A DNA stretch of 64,000 bases from Thiocystis violascens (GCA_020721065.1 DYNM01000003.1:1-64000); one strand, 5' to 3'. Numbered from the stretch's first letter, positions 16,377-27,118 are shown. Notes: a model not told the origin generated them from the sequence alone. Made by a program: numbers and translations.

Positions 16377-19001
16377 ATGACTCATCAAGCGATATTTCGC
16401 TCACTGGCATTTAAATTAGCAACCACCGTATTTGCGGTCACAGCAACCTTATTATTAACCTTAGCATGGAATTTAGGTAGTTATGCCCGCGACCTTTTAG
16501 AACGCAAAGGTATTGAACAACTCCAACAACAAACGGAATTAGTTGTGCGAATGGTGGCAAGTTATGACGGCGCATTGCAACAGGAAGCGCAACGATTATC
16601 TCATTTATTTGCAACACAGTTTTCTGCGCCATTAACACTTGATGAACGCCGCACCGTTCGAGTTGGTACACAGGAAGTACCAATGTTGCGCAGCGGCGAG
16701 CGCGTGCTGAATCTCGATTTAACCGTAGTTGATACGTTCACTGCGCACACTGGAGCAGTAGCGACTGTATTTGTGCAACACGGTGATGATTTTGTGCGCG
16801 TGACCACCTCATTAAAAAATGCAGAAGGACAACGCGCATTAGGAACCGTACTCGGCAAAACTCATCCCGGTTATGCCCAATTACGCGCCGGTCAACCATA
16901 TCTTGGTAAAGCAACGCTTTTTGGACGGGATTATCTCACCAGTTATCAACCTTTGATCGTTGCTGGCAAAGTGATTGGATTACTTTTTATTGGTGTGGAT
17001 TTTACTGAAGGATTAACTGCACTTAAACAACAAATTCGGGCGCTAAACATTGGAGAAAGCGGTTATTTTTATGTGCTAGATGCCAAGCCCGGTTCACAAT
17101 ACGGCACACTATTAGTCCATCGCGCTAAAGAAGGTCACAACATTGCCGAATCAAAAGATGCTGATGGGCGGCTATTTATCCGCGAGATGCTTGAACAAAA
17201 AAATGGTGTCATTCAGTATCCTTGGCTGAATGCCGAATTAAACGAAACTATGCCGCGCTTAAAAATTGCCACCTACCGTCACTATACGAATTGGAATTGG
17301 GTGATTGGTGGTGGCGCATATTTAGAAGAATTTTCACAGGAAGCAATGAGTTTATACTATACCGTATTGATAGCATCGGCGCTGTTATTACTAATCATTG
17401 GCAGCTTATTATTAGTGGTCACACGCCAATTGGTTGCCATGCCGCTGCTCAATGTCGTGCATATTTTTAATCAAATTGGCAACGGCAATTATAACAATCC
17501 TATTGAAAGCAAACGCCGCGATGAAATTGGTACATTGCTGCGGGCGCTAGATACAATGCAACGCAACCTTAACGAACGGACTACAACTGAACAAGCAGTA
17601 GCGAATACGATGCGCCAAATTACCAGTGCATTAGATAAAGCCTCTACTAGCATGATGGTTGCCGACCAAGAAGGCACTTTGATTTATGTCAATGCTGCAT
17701 TTACACACATGATGCGAATTGCAGAAGAAGATTTGCGCCATGATTTACCTCATTTTAATGCTACTGATTTAGTGGGGCGTGGTTTAAGTGATTTTCATCG
17801 TCACCCCGAACATCAGCGCCGCTTACTGAAGGATTTACGCCAAACCTATAGTACGCCAATGACTGCCAGTGGACGGCATTTCCGTTTAATTGCTAATCCG
17901 GTATTTAATGATGAAGGTGAACGCTTAGGGACGGTAGTTGAATGGTTAGATCGCACTGCTGAAGTTGCTGCCGAGCAAGAATTGGAAGCGTTATTAACCG
18001 CAGTAGCGCAAGGTGATTTTAGTCAACGCCTCAAATTAGAAGGAAAGCAAGGCTTTTTCCGTGATCTTGCGTTGGGCATGAATCGCTTAACAGAAATTAT
18101 GGCGCAAGTATTTAATGATTTAGCACACGTCTTAAGTGCTTTAGCGCAAGCGGATTTAACCCAAACCATTCAATCTGATTATCAAGGACGCTTTGCTGAT
18201 ATTAAAACTGATACCAATCTTACTGTAGAACGCTTGCGCATTTTAGTCAGACAGATTAGCACTGCAACGGATGCAATTAACACGGCTGCTAGTGAAATCG
18301 CCGCTGGTAATGCTAATTTATCCATGCGGACGGAAGAACAGGCGACCAGTTTAGAAAAAACATCTCGTTCAATGGTTGAATTTAGCAACTCAATTCAACA
18401 AACTGCGGATAATGCTCATCATGCGCGTGATTTAGCGAGCAGTGCAAATGCGCAAGCGTTGGCAGGTGGACAATTAGTGCAGCGCGTTGTGACTACAATG
18501 AATGCGATTCAAACAGCTAGTCAAAACATTGCTGAAATTATTAGTGTGATTGACGGAATTGCGTTTCAAACGAATATCTTGGCATTAAATGCGGCAGTAG
18601 AAGCAGCTCGCGCTGGTGAACAAGGACGCGGTTTTGCAGTGGTGGCAGCCGAAGTGCGTAACTTGGCGCAGCGTTCTGCAAATGCTGCTAAAGAAATTAA
18701 AAATTTAATTGGTGATTCGGTGACTCGTGTTGATGCTGGAGTGCAGTTAGTACAAGACACCGGACACACAATGGCAACTATCGTTGATTCTTTTCAGCAA
18801 GTGACTGGTTTAATTGCTGAGATTGCTGATGCTAGTCGTGAGCAGGGCGCAAGAGTAGGACAGGTGACTGAAGCCATTGCACAAATGGATGATACGACGC
18901 AGCGGAATGCAGCATTAGTAGAACAGGCAGCAGCAGCGGCAGAAAGTTTAGAAGATCAGGCGCTGGAATTACACAAAACGGTGGCAGTGTTTCGGAGTTA
19001 G
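16377..19001 (+). CDS. Methyl-accepting chemotaxis protein with Cache, PAS and HAMP domains
   Basis: An 874-residue chemoreceptor. A membrane helix lies at about 12-32, followed by a large periplasmic Cache-type sensor (to about 320, with [10 protein letters not shown] near its end) and a second helix (about 325-352). Then come HAMP (about 355-405), PAS (about 415-525, [16 protein letters not shown]), a linker with another HAMP-like region, and the signalling domain from about 610. The signalling tip reads [20 protein letters not shown] and is intact. It should signal through CheW/CheA, which are not in this window, and the ligand is unknown. The gene is AT-richer than feoB and stands alone. 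Confidence 0.92.
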   Translation: MTHQAIFRSLAFKLATTVFAVTATLLLTLAWNLGSYARDLLERKGIEQLQQQTELVVRMVASYDGALQQEAQRLSHLFATQFSAPLTLDERRTVRVGTQEVPMLRSGERVLNLDLTVVDTFTAHTGAVATVFVQHGDDFVRVTTSLKNAEGQRALGTVLGKTHPGYAQLRAGQPYLGKATLFGRDYLTSYQPLIVAGKVIGLLFIGVDFTEGLTALKQQIRALNIGESGYFYVLDAKPGSQYGTLLVHRAKEGHNIAESKDADGRLFIREMLEQKNGVIQYPWLNAELNETMPRLKIATYRHYTNWNWVIGGGAYLEEFSQEAMSLYYTVLIASALLLLIIGSLLLVVTRQLVAMPLLNVVHIFNQIGNGNYNNPIESKRRDEIGTLLRALDTMQRNLNERTTTEQAVANTMRQITSALDKASTSMMVADQEGTLIYVNAAFTHMMRIAEEDLRHDLPHFNATDLVGRGLSDFHRHPEHQRRLLKDLRQTYSTPMTASGRHFRLIANPVFNDEGERLGTVVEWLDRTAEVAAEQELEALLTAVAQGDFSQRLKLEGKQGFFRDLALGMNRLTEIMAQVFNDLAHVLSALAQADLTQTIQSDYQGRFADIKTDTNLTVERLRILVRQISTATDAINTAASEIAAGNANLSMRTEEQATSLEKTSRSMVEFSNSIQQTADNAHHARDLASSANAQALAGGQLVQRVVTTMNAIQTASQNIAEIISVIDGIAFQTNILALNAAVEAARAGEQGRGFAVVAAEVRNLAQRSANAAKEIKNLIGDSVTRVDAGVQLVQDTGHTMATIVDSFQQVTGLIAEIADASREQGARVGQVTEAIAQMDDTTQRNAALVEQAAAAAESLEDQALELHKTVAVFRS

Positions 19002-19064
19002 CCTTGAATTGAGAAAAATAACCCTTTTAGTTCTAAAAACTGCTTGCAAGTTTAGTGAGAATGT

Positions 19065-19853
19065 ATGGCATCAAACAAATGGGTACGAGAAGAATTAATT
19101 CTTGCTGTCAATCTATACTGCCAAATCCCATTTGGAACAGTGCATGCTCGTAACCCAAAGATCATTGAACTTGCGAAAATTTTGGGGCGCACACCATCAG
19201 CGGTATCATGGAAACTAGCAAATTTAGCAAGTCTTGATCCAATATTGAAAAAAAGGAGTATTGCAGGCGCTTCTCATCACTCAAATTTAGATGCTAAAGT
19301 GTGGGAAGAATTTAATAGCAACTGGGATTTAGCAATTTTTGAGAGTGAAAAAATTTTAGCTGAGAAAACTGGTCAATCGCTTGAACAGTTAGCGAATATC
19401 GAAACTTTTGATTTATCCACATTTGGGAAAGAGAGAGAAGCAATTGTTAAGGTTCGTATCAATCAAAATTTCTTTAGAAAATCAGTGCTTGCCGCCTATA
19501 GTTTCAAATGTTGTATCACCGGACTTGGAACTCCAGAATTACTAAATGCAAGTCATATTATTCCGTGGGCAAAAGACGTGGAAAATCGCGTCAATCCGCG
19601 CAATGGACTATGTCTGAATGCAATTCACGATAGAGCTTTTGATCGTGGTTTGCTTACAATTACAACAGATTTTAAGGTTAAAATTTCAAACTTTATTAAA
19701 AACAATAAAACAGACCCTGCACTGCAAGATTTCCTGTTTCGATATGATGGCGTTGAAATTAAAATGCCAACAAGGTTTTTTCCAAATGTAGCGTTTTTAG
19801 AATACCATAACAAAAATGTTTTTAAGCATATAGAATGCGAGATGTCAGTATAA
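19065..19853 (+). CDS. HNH endonuclease
   Basis: A 262-residue protein with a C-terminal HNH nuclease fold (about residues 140-215). ASHIIPWAK gives the first His, and NPRNGLCLNAIHDRAFD gives the Asn and second His. The N-terminal part (WVREELILAVNLYC, then LGRTPSAVSWKLANL) is a small helical domain often found in front of such HNH domains in predicted restriction-type nucleases. No methyltransferase or other defence gene is adjacent. It is markedly AT-rich compared with its neighbours and looks horizontally acquired. A solitary modification-dependent or phage-defence nuclease is likely, but the target is unknown. Confidence 0.85.
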   Translation: MASNKWVREELILAVNLYCQIPFGTVHARNPKIIELAKILGRTPSAVSWKLANLASLDPILKKRSIAGASHHSNLDAKVWEEFNSNWDLAIFESEKILAEKTGQSLEQLANIETFDLSTFGKEREAIVKVRINQNFFRKSVLAAYSFKCCITGLGTPELLNASHIIPWAKDVENRVNPRNGLCLNAIHDRAFDRGLLTITTDFKVKISNFIKNNKTDPALQDFLFRYDGVEIKMPTRFFPNVAFLEYHNKNVFKHIECEMSV

Positions 19854-19933
19854 AACGTTTATTGCGCAAAAATAGTGCATGGCTTAAATAAAAAATCCTA
19901 TTCAAACATCTAGTCAATACATTACCAAAATCA

Positions 19934-21259
19934 TTAACGCCGCAGTCCGAATTTACCCATTTTGTAACGCAGCACCCGTTCACTGATTCCTAATTGTTCC
20001 GCAGCTCGTGTTTGTACCCAATCCGCTTTATCCAATGCCGTGCGCAATAATTCGCGCTCCAATGTTTCGAGTCGTTCTTGCAATGAGCCTGCTTCACCAA
20101 CAGGCTGGCGGCGCACTTCGGCAGGCAAATCAGTTGGTTGTAACCAGTTGCCCCGCGCCAGCGTCATGCTGCGGCGGATGATGTGCTCCAACTCGCGCAC
20201 GTTGCCGGGAAAATCGTAGCGAATCAAAATGTCCAGCGTTTCTGGTGCCACTTGCAGCGGTCGCCGCGCATCACGAGCGAGGAAGTGCGCGACCAACGCT
20301 GGAATGTCCTCGCGGCGCTGGCGCAACGGCGGCACCGGTACATCTAAGACGTTGAGACGAAAGAATAAATCCTCGCGGAAACGCCCAGCCTCCACCAGCG
20401 CCCGCAGATCGCGGTTAGTCGCAGCGACCACGCGCACCGTCACGGCGATGGTGCGTTCACTGCCAACCCGTTGAATGCGTTGCTCTTGTAACGCTCGCAA
20501 CAATTTAGATTGCAGCAGCAGCGGCAACTCGCCCACCTCATCGAGAAACAAGGTGCCGCCATCGGCACGTTCAAAACAGCCGCGATGTTGCCGCTCTGCG
20601 CCCGTAAATGCGCCTTTTTCGTGCCCAAATAGCTCACTTTCAAACAGATTTTCTGGAATCGCGGCGCAATTCAGCTCGATAAACGGCGCAGCAGCGACCG
20701 GACTGAGCAGATGAATCAAACGGGCAATCAATTCCTTGCCGGTGCCGGTTTCGCCTTGAATCAACACGCTCCAAGGGCTATCGGCGACGCGCCGCACCAG
20801 CGACAAGGTCTCACGCAGCGCGGGGCTATCGCCGATCAATTGCAACGGCAGCGGCGCGGTTTCCACTGCTTCCACCACTTCTGCCACTTCTTCGGCAACG
20901 GCGACCGTCAGCGCAATCTGCTGAATTTTATCGCGTAAGTGACTGAGATTGATGGGTTTTTCGATGAAATCATCCGCGCCCAATTTCATCACATTGACCG
21001 CCGTTTCCACCGCGCCATACGCCGTAATCAACATGGCGCGAATCAACGGATTTTCCGCCTTCATCTGCGCCAACACCTGATCGCCAGTCATGCCCGGCAT
21101 TCGGTGATCGAGCAGCGCCAGCGTGATCGGAGCCTGTCGAAATCGCGCCAGCGCCTCCACACCGTCGGCAGCAGTCAGGACGTGATGTCCCTGTTTTTCG
21201 AGAAAACCCGCCAGCAGTTCGCGCTGTAACGGATCATCGTCAGCAACCAAGATATTCAT
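19934..21259 (-). CDS. Sigma-54-dependent response regulator (NtrC family)
   Basis: A 441-residue regulator. The receiver domain has Asp51 as phosphoacceptor (acidic cluster DDD at 7-9, PMG-type loop after Asp51). The AAA+ domain has a Walker A GETGTGKE near 168-175 and the sigma-54 contact loop GAFTGA near 214-219, and is complete through the R-finger region. A short C-terminal Fis-type helix-turn-helix follows ([19 protein letters not shown]). No sensor kinase lies beside it, so its signal and targets are unknown. The nearest genes are an HNH nuclease and an M1-like peptidase, both unlinked in function. A heptad repeat lies just upstream at 21285. Confidence 0.92.
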   Translation of the reverse strand: MNILVADDDPLQRELLAGFLEKQGHHVLTAADGVEALARFRQAPITLALLDHRMPGMTGDQVLAQMKAENPLIRAMLITAYGAVETAVNVMKLGADDFIEKPINLSHLRDKIQQIALTVAVAEEVAEVVEAVETAPLPLQLIGDSPALRETLSLVRRVADSPWSVLIQGETGTGKELIARLIHLLSPVAAAPFIELNCAAIPENLFESELFGHEKGAFTGAERQHRGCFERADGGTLFLDEVGELPLLLQSKLLRALQEQRIQRVGSERTIAVTVRVVAATNRDLRALVEAGRFREDLFFRLNVLDVPVPPLRQRREDIPALVAHFLARDARRPLQVAPETLDILIRYDFPGNVRELEHIIRRSMTLARGNWLQPTDLPAEVRRQPVGEAGSLQERLETLERELLRTALDKADWVQTRAAEQLGISERVLRYKMGKFGLRR

Positions 21260-21284
21260 TGCGATGAAGGCCTGAGTGAAAAAA

Positions 21285-21300
21285 GTTGTCAGTTGTCAGT
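21285..21300 (+). repeat. Heptanucleotide tandem repeat (GTTGTCA)2
   Basis: Two perfect GTTGTCA units plus GT. The same 7-base unit recurs between genes at 25071, 25139 (other strand) and 32168. Confidence 0.7.
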
Positions 21301-21330
21301 CGGCGGTGACGACGTTTTTTTACTGCCAAC

Positions 21331-23403
21331 TCAAAACCGATGCCGCAGCGCCGACGCAGTCATCGGCCATTGCTCCTTATGACGATTGAGCGCCGCCGCA
21401 CCCTCAAAACTCAGATAACTGTATTTGCCATAGTGCGGCAGTTTCCGCGTCAGCGCCGGTAATGCCGCCACATCCGCAGTCATCACCCACGCCAATGGCT
21501 GCTGCCCACGTTGCCCGCTCAACACGATGCTGGCGCTGGCACCATCAAGCGTCGTCGCGCCGATGTGTACCTGCCGCGTCGCTGCGTCCACCGTGAACGC
21601 AGTCGCTGCGCTCGTCAGCGCCGTTTGGTGCTGATTGTCCCAGCCAAACAGCCACACCGGTTGATCATCTGGCACCTGCGCCAGCTCCCGATCTAAACAA
21701 ATCTGCCAGCCCGGATGACCAGCTTGCCAGCGCGTCGCCAACTGTTGATACGCCGCCAATTCCGCTGCTGGTGCCGCAGCTGGCAACACCAATAAACCAC
21801 GTTCGGCTCCAAACAATGCGCCGAGCGTGACTGGCGTCTCACCCGCTTCCAGCTCGCGGAACACGTCAAATGCGGGATCAACGTCCAACGTGTGCGGTTT
21901 TGTCGCTAACGTGACTGCAAATGGCGTGAGACGCTCGGTGCTGCTGATGTTCACCCGCAGCGGCGCTCCCGTTATCGGCGTGATCACCAGCGGAATCTGC
22001 ACCGGAAATGGCGCATCGGCTTGGATTTGCGCGATCTGACCGCTGACTTGATAACCATCGCCGCTCGCCGTCATCTGCACGTCGCGCAGTGCCAAACGCG
22101 GTGCGCCGGGGCGCGTCGTCCATGCCGCGAAAAAGTCGCTCAGATCGCGCCCGCTGACGGCTGTAAAAGCGCGTTGCAGCTCGGTGAAACCGGCTGTTTG
22201 AAAGCGATTGTCGGCATAAAACCGCTGCAAGCCTTGCGTGAAAGTCGCTTCGCCGAGTTGCTGGCGCAGCATGTGAAAAAAGAACGTGCCTTTGCCGTAG
22301 CCGATGGCTTGAGACGCGGAATTGTGGCGAGCACGAAACGCTGCGAGTGGCACATCCGTTTCTTCGCGCACCGCATCCGCAAAGGTTTTGAGCGTGTTGC
22401 GGCGATATTCCGCTCCGCGTCCGGCTTGGATTTGCAGCCAGTGATCCGCTAAATCGGTGGTCAGCCCCTCGCTCCAATTGCCTTCCGTTGCCGCGATGTA
22501 CACGCCATTGCCCCACCAGTTATGCAAAATTTCGTGCGGATAAGACGAGTCGATGATGAACGGCAGCCGCAGCACCTGTCCGCCCAACAGCGTCAACGAC
22601 GGCATTCCGTAGCCGGTCTCCCAAAAATTCTCCACCAGCGCGAACTTGGTAAACGGATAAGTGCCAATTAAATCAGCGTAGTGCGCGACATATTTGCCAG
22701 TGGCATCTAAATACCGCTGCGCGAGTGCCGCATCTGGCTGGCGCAAATACACCTGCGCTTCAAATCCCGCAGCTTGTTGGCGATAAACGGTGAACGGTGC
22801 GGCGAGCAGATAAATGTCCTCCTGCGGGTGAGTTTCCGTCCAAGTGATCCGACCCGCAGTCGCACCGGAATCGGCACCTTGTGACACCGCCGTCCAGCCC
22901 GGCGGCACCTGCGCTTGTAAAGTAAACGTGTGCAGCATGGCGGGATGGCGCGGATACCAGCCGCTGTTGCCATCGAGAAACACGCCTTCGGGCGCAATCG
23001 TGCCAATTGACCACTGCTGCGAACGTCCCAAATTCTCCGCCGTGTTGATGTGCTCATGTCGAATGCGTCCACCGTAGCGCAGCGTCACCGCACCAGCGGT
23101 CTGGCGTGTGAGCCGATAACTGGTCAAATGCGCGACGCTGCCGGTTGCCGTCAGCGTCGCGTCACCAGCGACGAGTTGCGGATTCAAACCGCTGTGGAGC
23201 ACAAATTCCCACGCAGTTTCAGTCGCTGGAAGTTGCAGCGTATCCTCAACTTGGACGGTGCCAGCGGCGGGATCAAGCGTTACCGTCAAGCTGTGGGCGA
23301 CGACCGGCGCAGCAGCCAAAGTCGGCAGCGCCAGCGCGGTCAACAGCAGCAGCGCGACGGCGCTCACGACGTGATTGAGAACGGGAAAATGCTGGCGCAT
23401 CAC
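21331..23403 (-). CDS. M1-like zinc metallopeptidase, exported
   Basis: A 690-residue protein with a signal peptide (about 1-31, ending AAA). It has a beta-rich N-terminal domain and a gluzincin catalytic site, HEILH near 289-293 with the third ligand Glu about 18 residues later in NWSEGLT. The substrate-binding GxMEN motif of classical M1 aminopeptidases appears only as GYGMPSL, a change seen in divergent M1 proteins. A C-terminal region of about 200 residues follows that I cannot assign. It probably acts in the periplasm on peptides. It is divergent from tsaE. A start three bases in, at 23400, is equally possible. Confidence 0.82.
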   Translation of the reverse strand: MMRQHFPVLNHVVSAVALLLLTALALPTLAAAPVVAHSLTVTLDPAAGTVQVEDTLQLPATETAWEFVLHSGLNPQLVAGDATLTATGSVAHLTSYRLTRQTAGAVTLRYGGRIRHEHINTAENLGRSQQWSIGTIAPEGVFLDGNSGWYPRHPAMLHTFTLQAQVPPGWTAVSQGADSGATAGRITWTETHPQEDIYLLAAPFTVYRQQAAGFEAQVYLRQPDAALAQRYLDATGKYVAHYADLIGTYPFTKFALVENFWETGYGMPSLTLLGGQVLRLPFIIDSSYPHEILHNWWGNGVYIAATEGNWSEGLTTDLADHWLQIQAGRGAEYRRNTLKTFADAVREETDVPLAAFRARHNSASQAIGYGKGTFFFHMLRQQLGEATFTQGLQRFYADNRFQTAGFTELQRAFTAVSGRDLSDFFAAWTTRPGAPRLALRDVQMTASGDGYQVSGQIAQIQADAPFPVQIPLVITPITGAPLRVNISSTERLTPFAVTLATKPHTLDVDPAFDVFRELEAGETPVTLGALFGAERGLLVLPAAAPAAELAAYQQLATRWQAGHPGWQICLDRELAQVPDDQPVWLFGWDNQHQTALTSAATAFTVDAATRQVHIGATTLDGASASIVLSGQRGQQPLAWVMTADVAALPALTRKLPHYGKYSYLSFEGAAALNRHKEQWPMTASALRHRF

Positions 23404-23442
23404 GATGATTTCCTTTGAAAAATAATGAATTGAGAGCAGAAC

Positions 23443-23904
23443 ATGGAGCTTGAATTAACCGATGTGACGGCGCAACTGGCGTTTGGGGCGCGATTGGCAG
23501 CGCAGTTGCCGTCGCAGTGCGTCATCTATTTGGAGGGTGATTTGGGCACCGGCAAAACGACGTTGACGCGGGGCATTTTGCGCCATCTGGGACACAACGG
23601 CGCGGTGCGCAGCCCGACGTACACGCTGTTGGAGCCGTATCCGTTGGCGCGAGGTGCGCTATATCATCTTGATTTATATCGCTTAATTGATCCAGAAGAG
23701 TTGGAAGATTTGGGGCTGCGCGATCTGCTCGCCGATGACGCGCTGTGGTGCATTGAATGGCCAGAACGCGGGGCGCAGCAGTTGCCGCCCGCCGATTTGA
23801 CCATTCAACTGACGCATCATTCCGCCGGTCGCCATCTGCACCTGCGCGGACACACGAACGTTGGGATGGCGGTGATCGCGGCGCTGGCGGAGATGAAAAC
23901 GTGA
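23443..23904 (+). CDS. tsaE: tRNA threonylcarbamoyladenosine synthesis ATPase TsaE
   Basis: A 153-residue ATPase with Walker A GDLGTGKTT (32-40) and the conserved RSPTYTLLEPY and LYHLDLYRL segments. TsaE works with TsaB and TsaD to make t6A at position 37 of ANN-decoding tRNAs. Length and motifs are normal. The stop codon overlaps the GTG start of the amidase gene (GTGA), the tsaE-amiC-mutL order common in gammaproteobacteria. Confidence 0.95.
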   Translation: MELELTDVTAQLAFGARLAAQLPSQCVIYLEGDLGTGKTTLTRGILRHLGHNGAVRSPTYTLLEPYPLARGALYHLDLYRLIDPEELEDLGLRDLLADDALWCIEWPERGAQQLPPADLTIQLTHHSAGRHLHLRGHTNVGMAVIAALAEMKT

Positions 23905-25067
23905 TTAAAATCAATCAATTGATTATCAGTTTACTGCTGTTGTGCGGCGTGGTGACGAGTGCTGGCGCTGAGGTGACGGTGCGCTGCGCGGGCATCAGCA
24001 CCGATGCGGACAAAACCCGTTTGATGCTCGAAACCAGCGCCTCGGTCAGCCATCAGGTGTTCACGCTCGACAACCCAGATCGGGTGGTGATTGACATTGC
24101 CGGGGCGCGGCTGGAGGGCACATTTCCACCCGCGACGACCCGCGACCGCACCTTGGTTGGTTTGCGCAGCGGGGTGCGCAATGAAGGTGATTTGCGCATC
24201 GTGTTGGACCTCAAGCAGGCGGTGCGGATTAAGAGTTTTTTTGCGCCGACGACCGACACGCAGCGCCAGCAGTTAATGATTGATTTGATTCCTAAAAAAA
24301 GCAGTTCGCGCTCGGAAACGCGGCAAGCGGCGGTGGTGGGGCGGATCAAACCACGCGCTGCGTTGATTGCGATTGATGCGGGGCACGGCGGTCAAGACCC
24401 GGGCGCGATTGGCCCGACGGGGGTGCAGGAAAAGACGGTGACATTGGCGATTGCGCGACGGCTGGCGCGATTGGTGAATCAACAGCCGGGGCTGCGGGCG
24501 CTGCTCATTCGGAATACAGACGACTTTATTAGTTTGCAAGAGCGCGTGATTAAAGCGCGACAACAACGCGCTGATTTATTCATTTCTATTCATGCCGATG
24601 CGTTTGATGATACCAATGCACACGGTTCTTCGGTGTACACATTATCTATTGGTGAGGCGAGTAGCGATGCGGCAATGTCGCTCGCGCAGCGTGAAAATAG
24701 CGTTGATCGCAGCGGTGGCGTTGATATTGCGGCGAGTAATGATTTATTAGCAACGCTCATTACGGAAATGACACAAAATGCTACGATTGAACACAGCGGC
24801 GAAGTCGCTAATTTTGTTGTCGCCTATTTAGCAAAAGTCGGCGATTTACATAAAACCGAAGTGCAACGCGCAGAATTCGTGGTCTTGAAAGCATTGGATA
24901 TGCCGTCGCTGCTGGTGGAAACTGCATTTATTTCTAATGCCGAAGAAGAACGGCGTTTAACCAGTGCCAATCATCAATATCGGTTAGCGCAGGCGATGTT
25001 ATTAGGCATTCGCGCTTATTTCCGCCGCAATCCGCCGCAGGGGTTGCAAGCTGCGACGGCAAATTGA
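23901..25067 (+). CDS. amiC: N-acetylmuramoyl-L-alanine amidase (AmiC-like)
   Basis: A 388-residue exported amidase that removes peptides from glycan strands during cell separation. It has a signal peptide (about 1-24), an AMIN domain for septal targeting (about 28-125), and an Amidase_3 zinc domain (about 155-378). The catalytic motifs are AIDAGHGGQDPGA, SIHADAF and the Glu in ETAFISNAEEE. It has no C-terminal LysM domain, unlike some relatives. The GTG start at 23901 overlaps the tsaE stop; longer frames upstream lie wholly inside tsaE and lack the signal peptide. Confidence 0.93.
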   Translation: MIKINQLIISLLLLCGVVTSAGAEVTVRCAGISTDADKTRLMLETSASVSHQVFTLDNPDRVVIDIAGARLEGTFPPATTRDRTLVGLRSGVRNEGDLRIVLDLKQAVRIKSFFAPTTDTQRQQLMIDLIPKKSSSRSETRQAAVVGRIKPRAALIAIDAGHGGQDPGAIGPTGVQEKTVTLAIARRLARLVNQQPGLRALLIRNTDDFISLQERVIKARQQRADLFISIHADAFDDTNAHGSSVYTLSIGEASSDAAMSLAQRENSVDRSGGVDIAASNDLLATLITEMTQNATIEHSGEVANFVVAYLAKVGDLHKTEVQRAEFVVLKALDMPSLLVETAFISNAEEERRLTSANHQYRLAQAMLLGIRAYFRRNPPQGLQAATAN

Positions 25068-25070
25068 TTT

Positions 25071-25084
25071 GTTGTCAGTTGTCA
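25071..25084 (+). repeat. Heptanucleotide tandem repeat (GTTGTCA)2, left arm
   Basis: Two GTTGTCA units just after the amiC stop. They are fully complementary to the array at 25139, forming a 14-bp inverted repeat with about 55 bases between the arms. Confidence 0.7.
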
Positions 25085-25138
25085 ATCTTGTTTTAATGAT
25101 CGGATTAAAAAATAACCACTTACTTTGTAACGCGCATC

Positions 25139-25169
25139 ACTGACAACTGACAACTGACACCTGATAACT
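25139..25169 (-). repeat. Heptanucleotide tandem repeat, right arm (TGACAAC on the plus strand)
   Basis: Three perfect ACTGACA units followed by a degenerate CCTGATA and ACT; read on the minus strand these are GTTGTCA-type units. They lie 20 bases before mutL. Confidence 0.7.
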
Positions 25170-25189
25170 CATTAAAACCACTTCAAAAA

Positions 25190-26992
25190 ATGCCTATTCA
25201 AATTCTACCCACTCATCTGATTAGCCAAATCGCCGCCGGTGAAGTGGTTGAACGTCCCGCTGCCGTATTAAAAGAGTTAATTGAAAATAGTTTGGATGCG
25301 CAGTGCCAAAACCTGTTAATTGATGTTGAACACGGCGGCATTAAACAATTGCGGGTGCGCGATGATGGCGATGGCATTCCCGCCGCGCAATTGGCGTTGG
25401 CGTTGACGCGCCATGCCACCAGCAAGGTCGCTTCACTTGCCGATTTGGAAGCGGTGACGACGCTCGGTTTTCGCGGCGAGGCGCTGCCGAGCATCGCCGC
25501 TGTGAGTCGTCTCACGCTCACGTCTCACGCCAAAAATGGTGACGGCAGCGCGTGGACGCTCGCAGGTGCAGCCGATGGCGACTACGCCGCGCCGCGACCT
25601 GCGGTGCATCCGCCCGGCACCAGCGTGGAGGTGCGCGATCTGTTTTTTAACATTCCAGCGCGGCGTAAATTTTTGCGCACCGCGAAAACTGAGTTTGAAC
25701 ATGTGCAGCAGGTGGTACGGCGGTTGGCGTTGGCGCGACCTGATCTTGGCGTGCAGTTGCGGCATGAGGGACGGACGGTGCTGGAACTGGCACCGCTGGG
25801 CACCGAGCCGACCGCGCTGCTGCCGCGCCTCGCGCAATTGCTGGGCGAACCCTTTGCGGCGCACACCCTGCGGCTCGATGCCGCTGCGGGGGAGCTGCAC
25901 GTTCAAGGCTGGGTGCTGCGACCCGCGTTTGCGCGCAGCCAGCCCGATCAACAATTCTTTTATGTCAACGGGCGCATGGTGCGCGACAAGGTGGTGCTGC
26001 ACGCAGTGCGGCAAGCGTTCAGCGACGTGCTCCAGCACGGTCGCCATCCGGCGTATGTGTTGTTTTTGACACTGCCGCCGCGTCAAGTCGATGTCAACGT
26101 GCATCCAGCAAAATCGGAGGTGCGCTTTCGCCACAGTCGCCAAATTCACGATTTTTTATTGCACGAACTGCACAAACGGCTGGCGCAAGGCATCTTGAAC
26201 TTGCCCGTTGTGCCTCCCGTCATCGCGCCAGCTCGCGCTCCAGCACTCACCATCGCGCCAACTGTTGCTGCGCCAGCCGTCGTGAACGCTCCCGCTGCCG
26301 CGCCTCGGCAAGTCAATGATGAGCGAGCGCGTTATCAAATTGAACACACGTTGCAACAACCGCTAATTGCGCCCACCGCATCCTCGTTGGAACCAGCGAT
26401 GCTCGCACCTGCACCGTTGGGCGTGGCGCTGGCGCAACTCAACGGCGTCTATTTGCTGGCACAAACTGCCACCGGTTTAGTGATCGTCGATATTCACGCC
26501 GCCCACGAGCGCATCGGTTATGAGCGCCTGAAAACGGCGTGGTTAGCGGGACAAGTGGCGCGACAAGCGTTGCTGCTGCCGGTCACGGTGCCGGTCAGCC
26601 GTCCTGAAGCTGACGTGCTGGTCAGCCACAGCGCATGGCTGCAACGCTTGGGGCTGGTGATTGACCGCATCGGGATTGAACAGGTGCTGGTGCGCGAAGT
26701 GCCGGTGCTGTTGCAACACACTGATATTAAACGCTTAGTTGCGGATGTGTTGGCAGACCTTGCTGCCACCGGCTACAGCACGGGCGTTGAAGAGGCGCTG
26801 CACGCGGTGTTGGCGACGCTGGCATGTCATAGCGCGGTGCGAGCGCAGCGGCAATTAACGTTGGCAGAAATGAACGCGCTATTGCATGAAATGACGACGG
26901 TGGCACGAATTGATCAATGCAATCACGGGCGACCGACATGGATTGCGATTGAACAACGCGAATTAGATCGCTGGTTTGCGCGGGGGCGTTAA
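25190..26992 (+). CDS. mutL: DNA mismatch repair protein MutL
   Basis: A 600-residue protein. The N-terminal GHKL ATPase has ELIENSLDA, RDDGDGIP and TLGFRGEAL, then a Pro/Ala-rich linker (about 345-400) and a C-terminal dimerisation domain. That domain carries VDIHAAHERIGYE, which is the D-x-HA-x2-E-x4-E nuclease motif with Ile in place of the usual Gln. Later zinc-site motifs ACHSAVRA and CNHGRPT are also present. This set is typical of MutL proteins that nick DNA themselves, in organisms without MutH. It is the last gene of the tsaE-amiC-mutL cluster but is separated from amiC by the repeat pair. Confidence 0.95.
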   Translation: MPIQILPTHLISQIAAGEVVERPAAVLKELIENSLDAQCQNLLIDVEHGGIKQLRVRDDGDGIPAAQLALALTRHATSKVASLADLEAVTTLGFRGEALPSIAAVSRLTLTSHAKNGDGSAWTLAGAADGDYAAPRPAVHPPGTSVEVRDLFFNIPARRKFLRTAKTEFEHVQQVVRRLALARPDLGVQLRHEGRTVLELAPLGTEPTALLPRLAQLLGEPFAAHTLRLDAAAGELHVQGWVLRPAFARSQPDQQFFYVNGRMVRDKVVLHAVRQAFSDVLQHGRHPAYVLFLTLPPRQVDVNVHPAKSEVRFRHSRQIHDFLLHELHKRLAQGILNLPVVPPVIAPARAPALTIAPTVAAPAVVNAPAAAPRQVNDERARYQIEHTLQQPLIAPTASSLEPAMLAPAPLGVALAQLNGVYLLAQTATGLVIVDIHAAHERIGYERLKTAWLAGQVARQALLLPVTVPVSRPEADVLVSHSAWLQRLGLVIDRIGIEQVLVREVPVLLQHTDIKRLVADVLADLAATGYSTGVEEALHAVLATLACHSAVRAQRQLTLAEMNALLHEMTTVARIDQCNHGRPTWIAIEQRELDRWFARGR

Positions 26993-27118
26993 TTGCGCAA
27001 TCGTTGGCAATAAAACATCGTTTTTTAATAGCGCAATAACGTCATCAACCGTGCATTGCAATGAATGATAAAATCAACAGCGTTAATCATAAAACTGTTC
27101 TGAAAAACTGCCAACGCA

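Noticed and set aside
25433..26149. Minus-strand frame of 238 codons opposite mutL
   Set aside because: Shadow of the MutL ATPase region; no start signal or domain.
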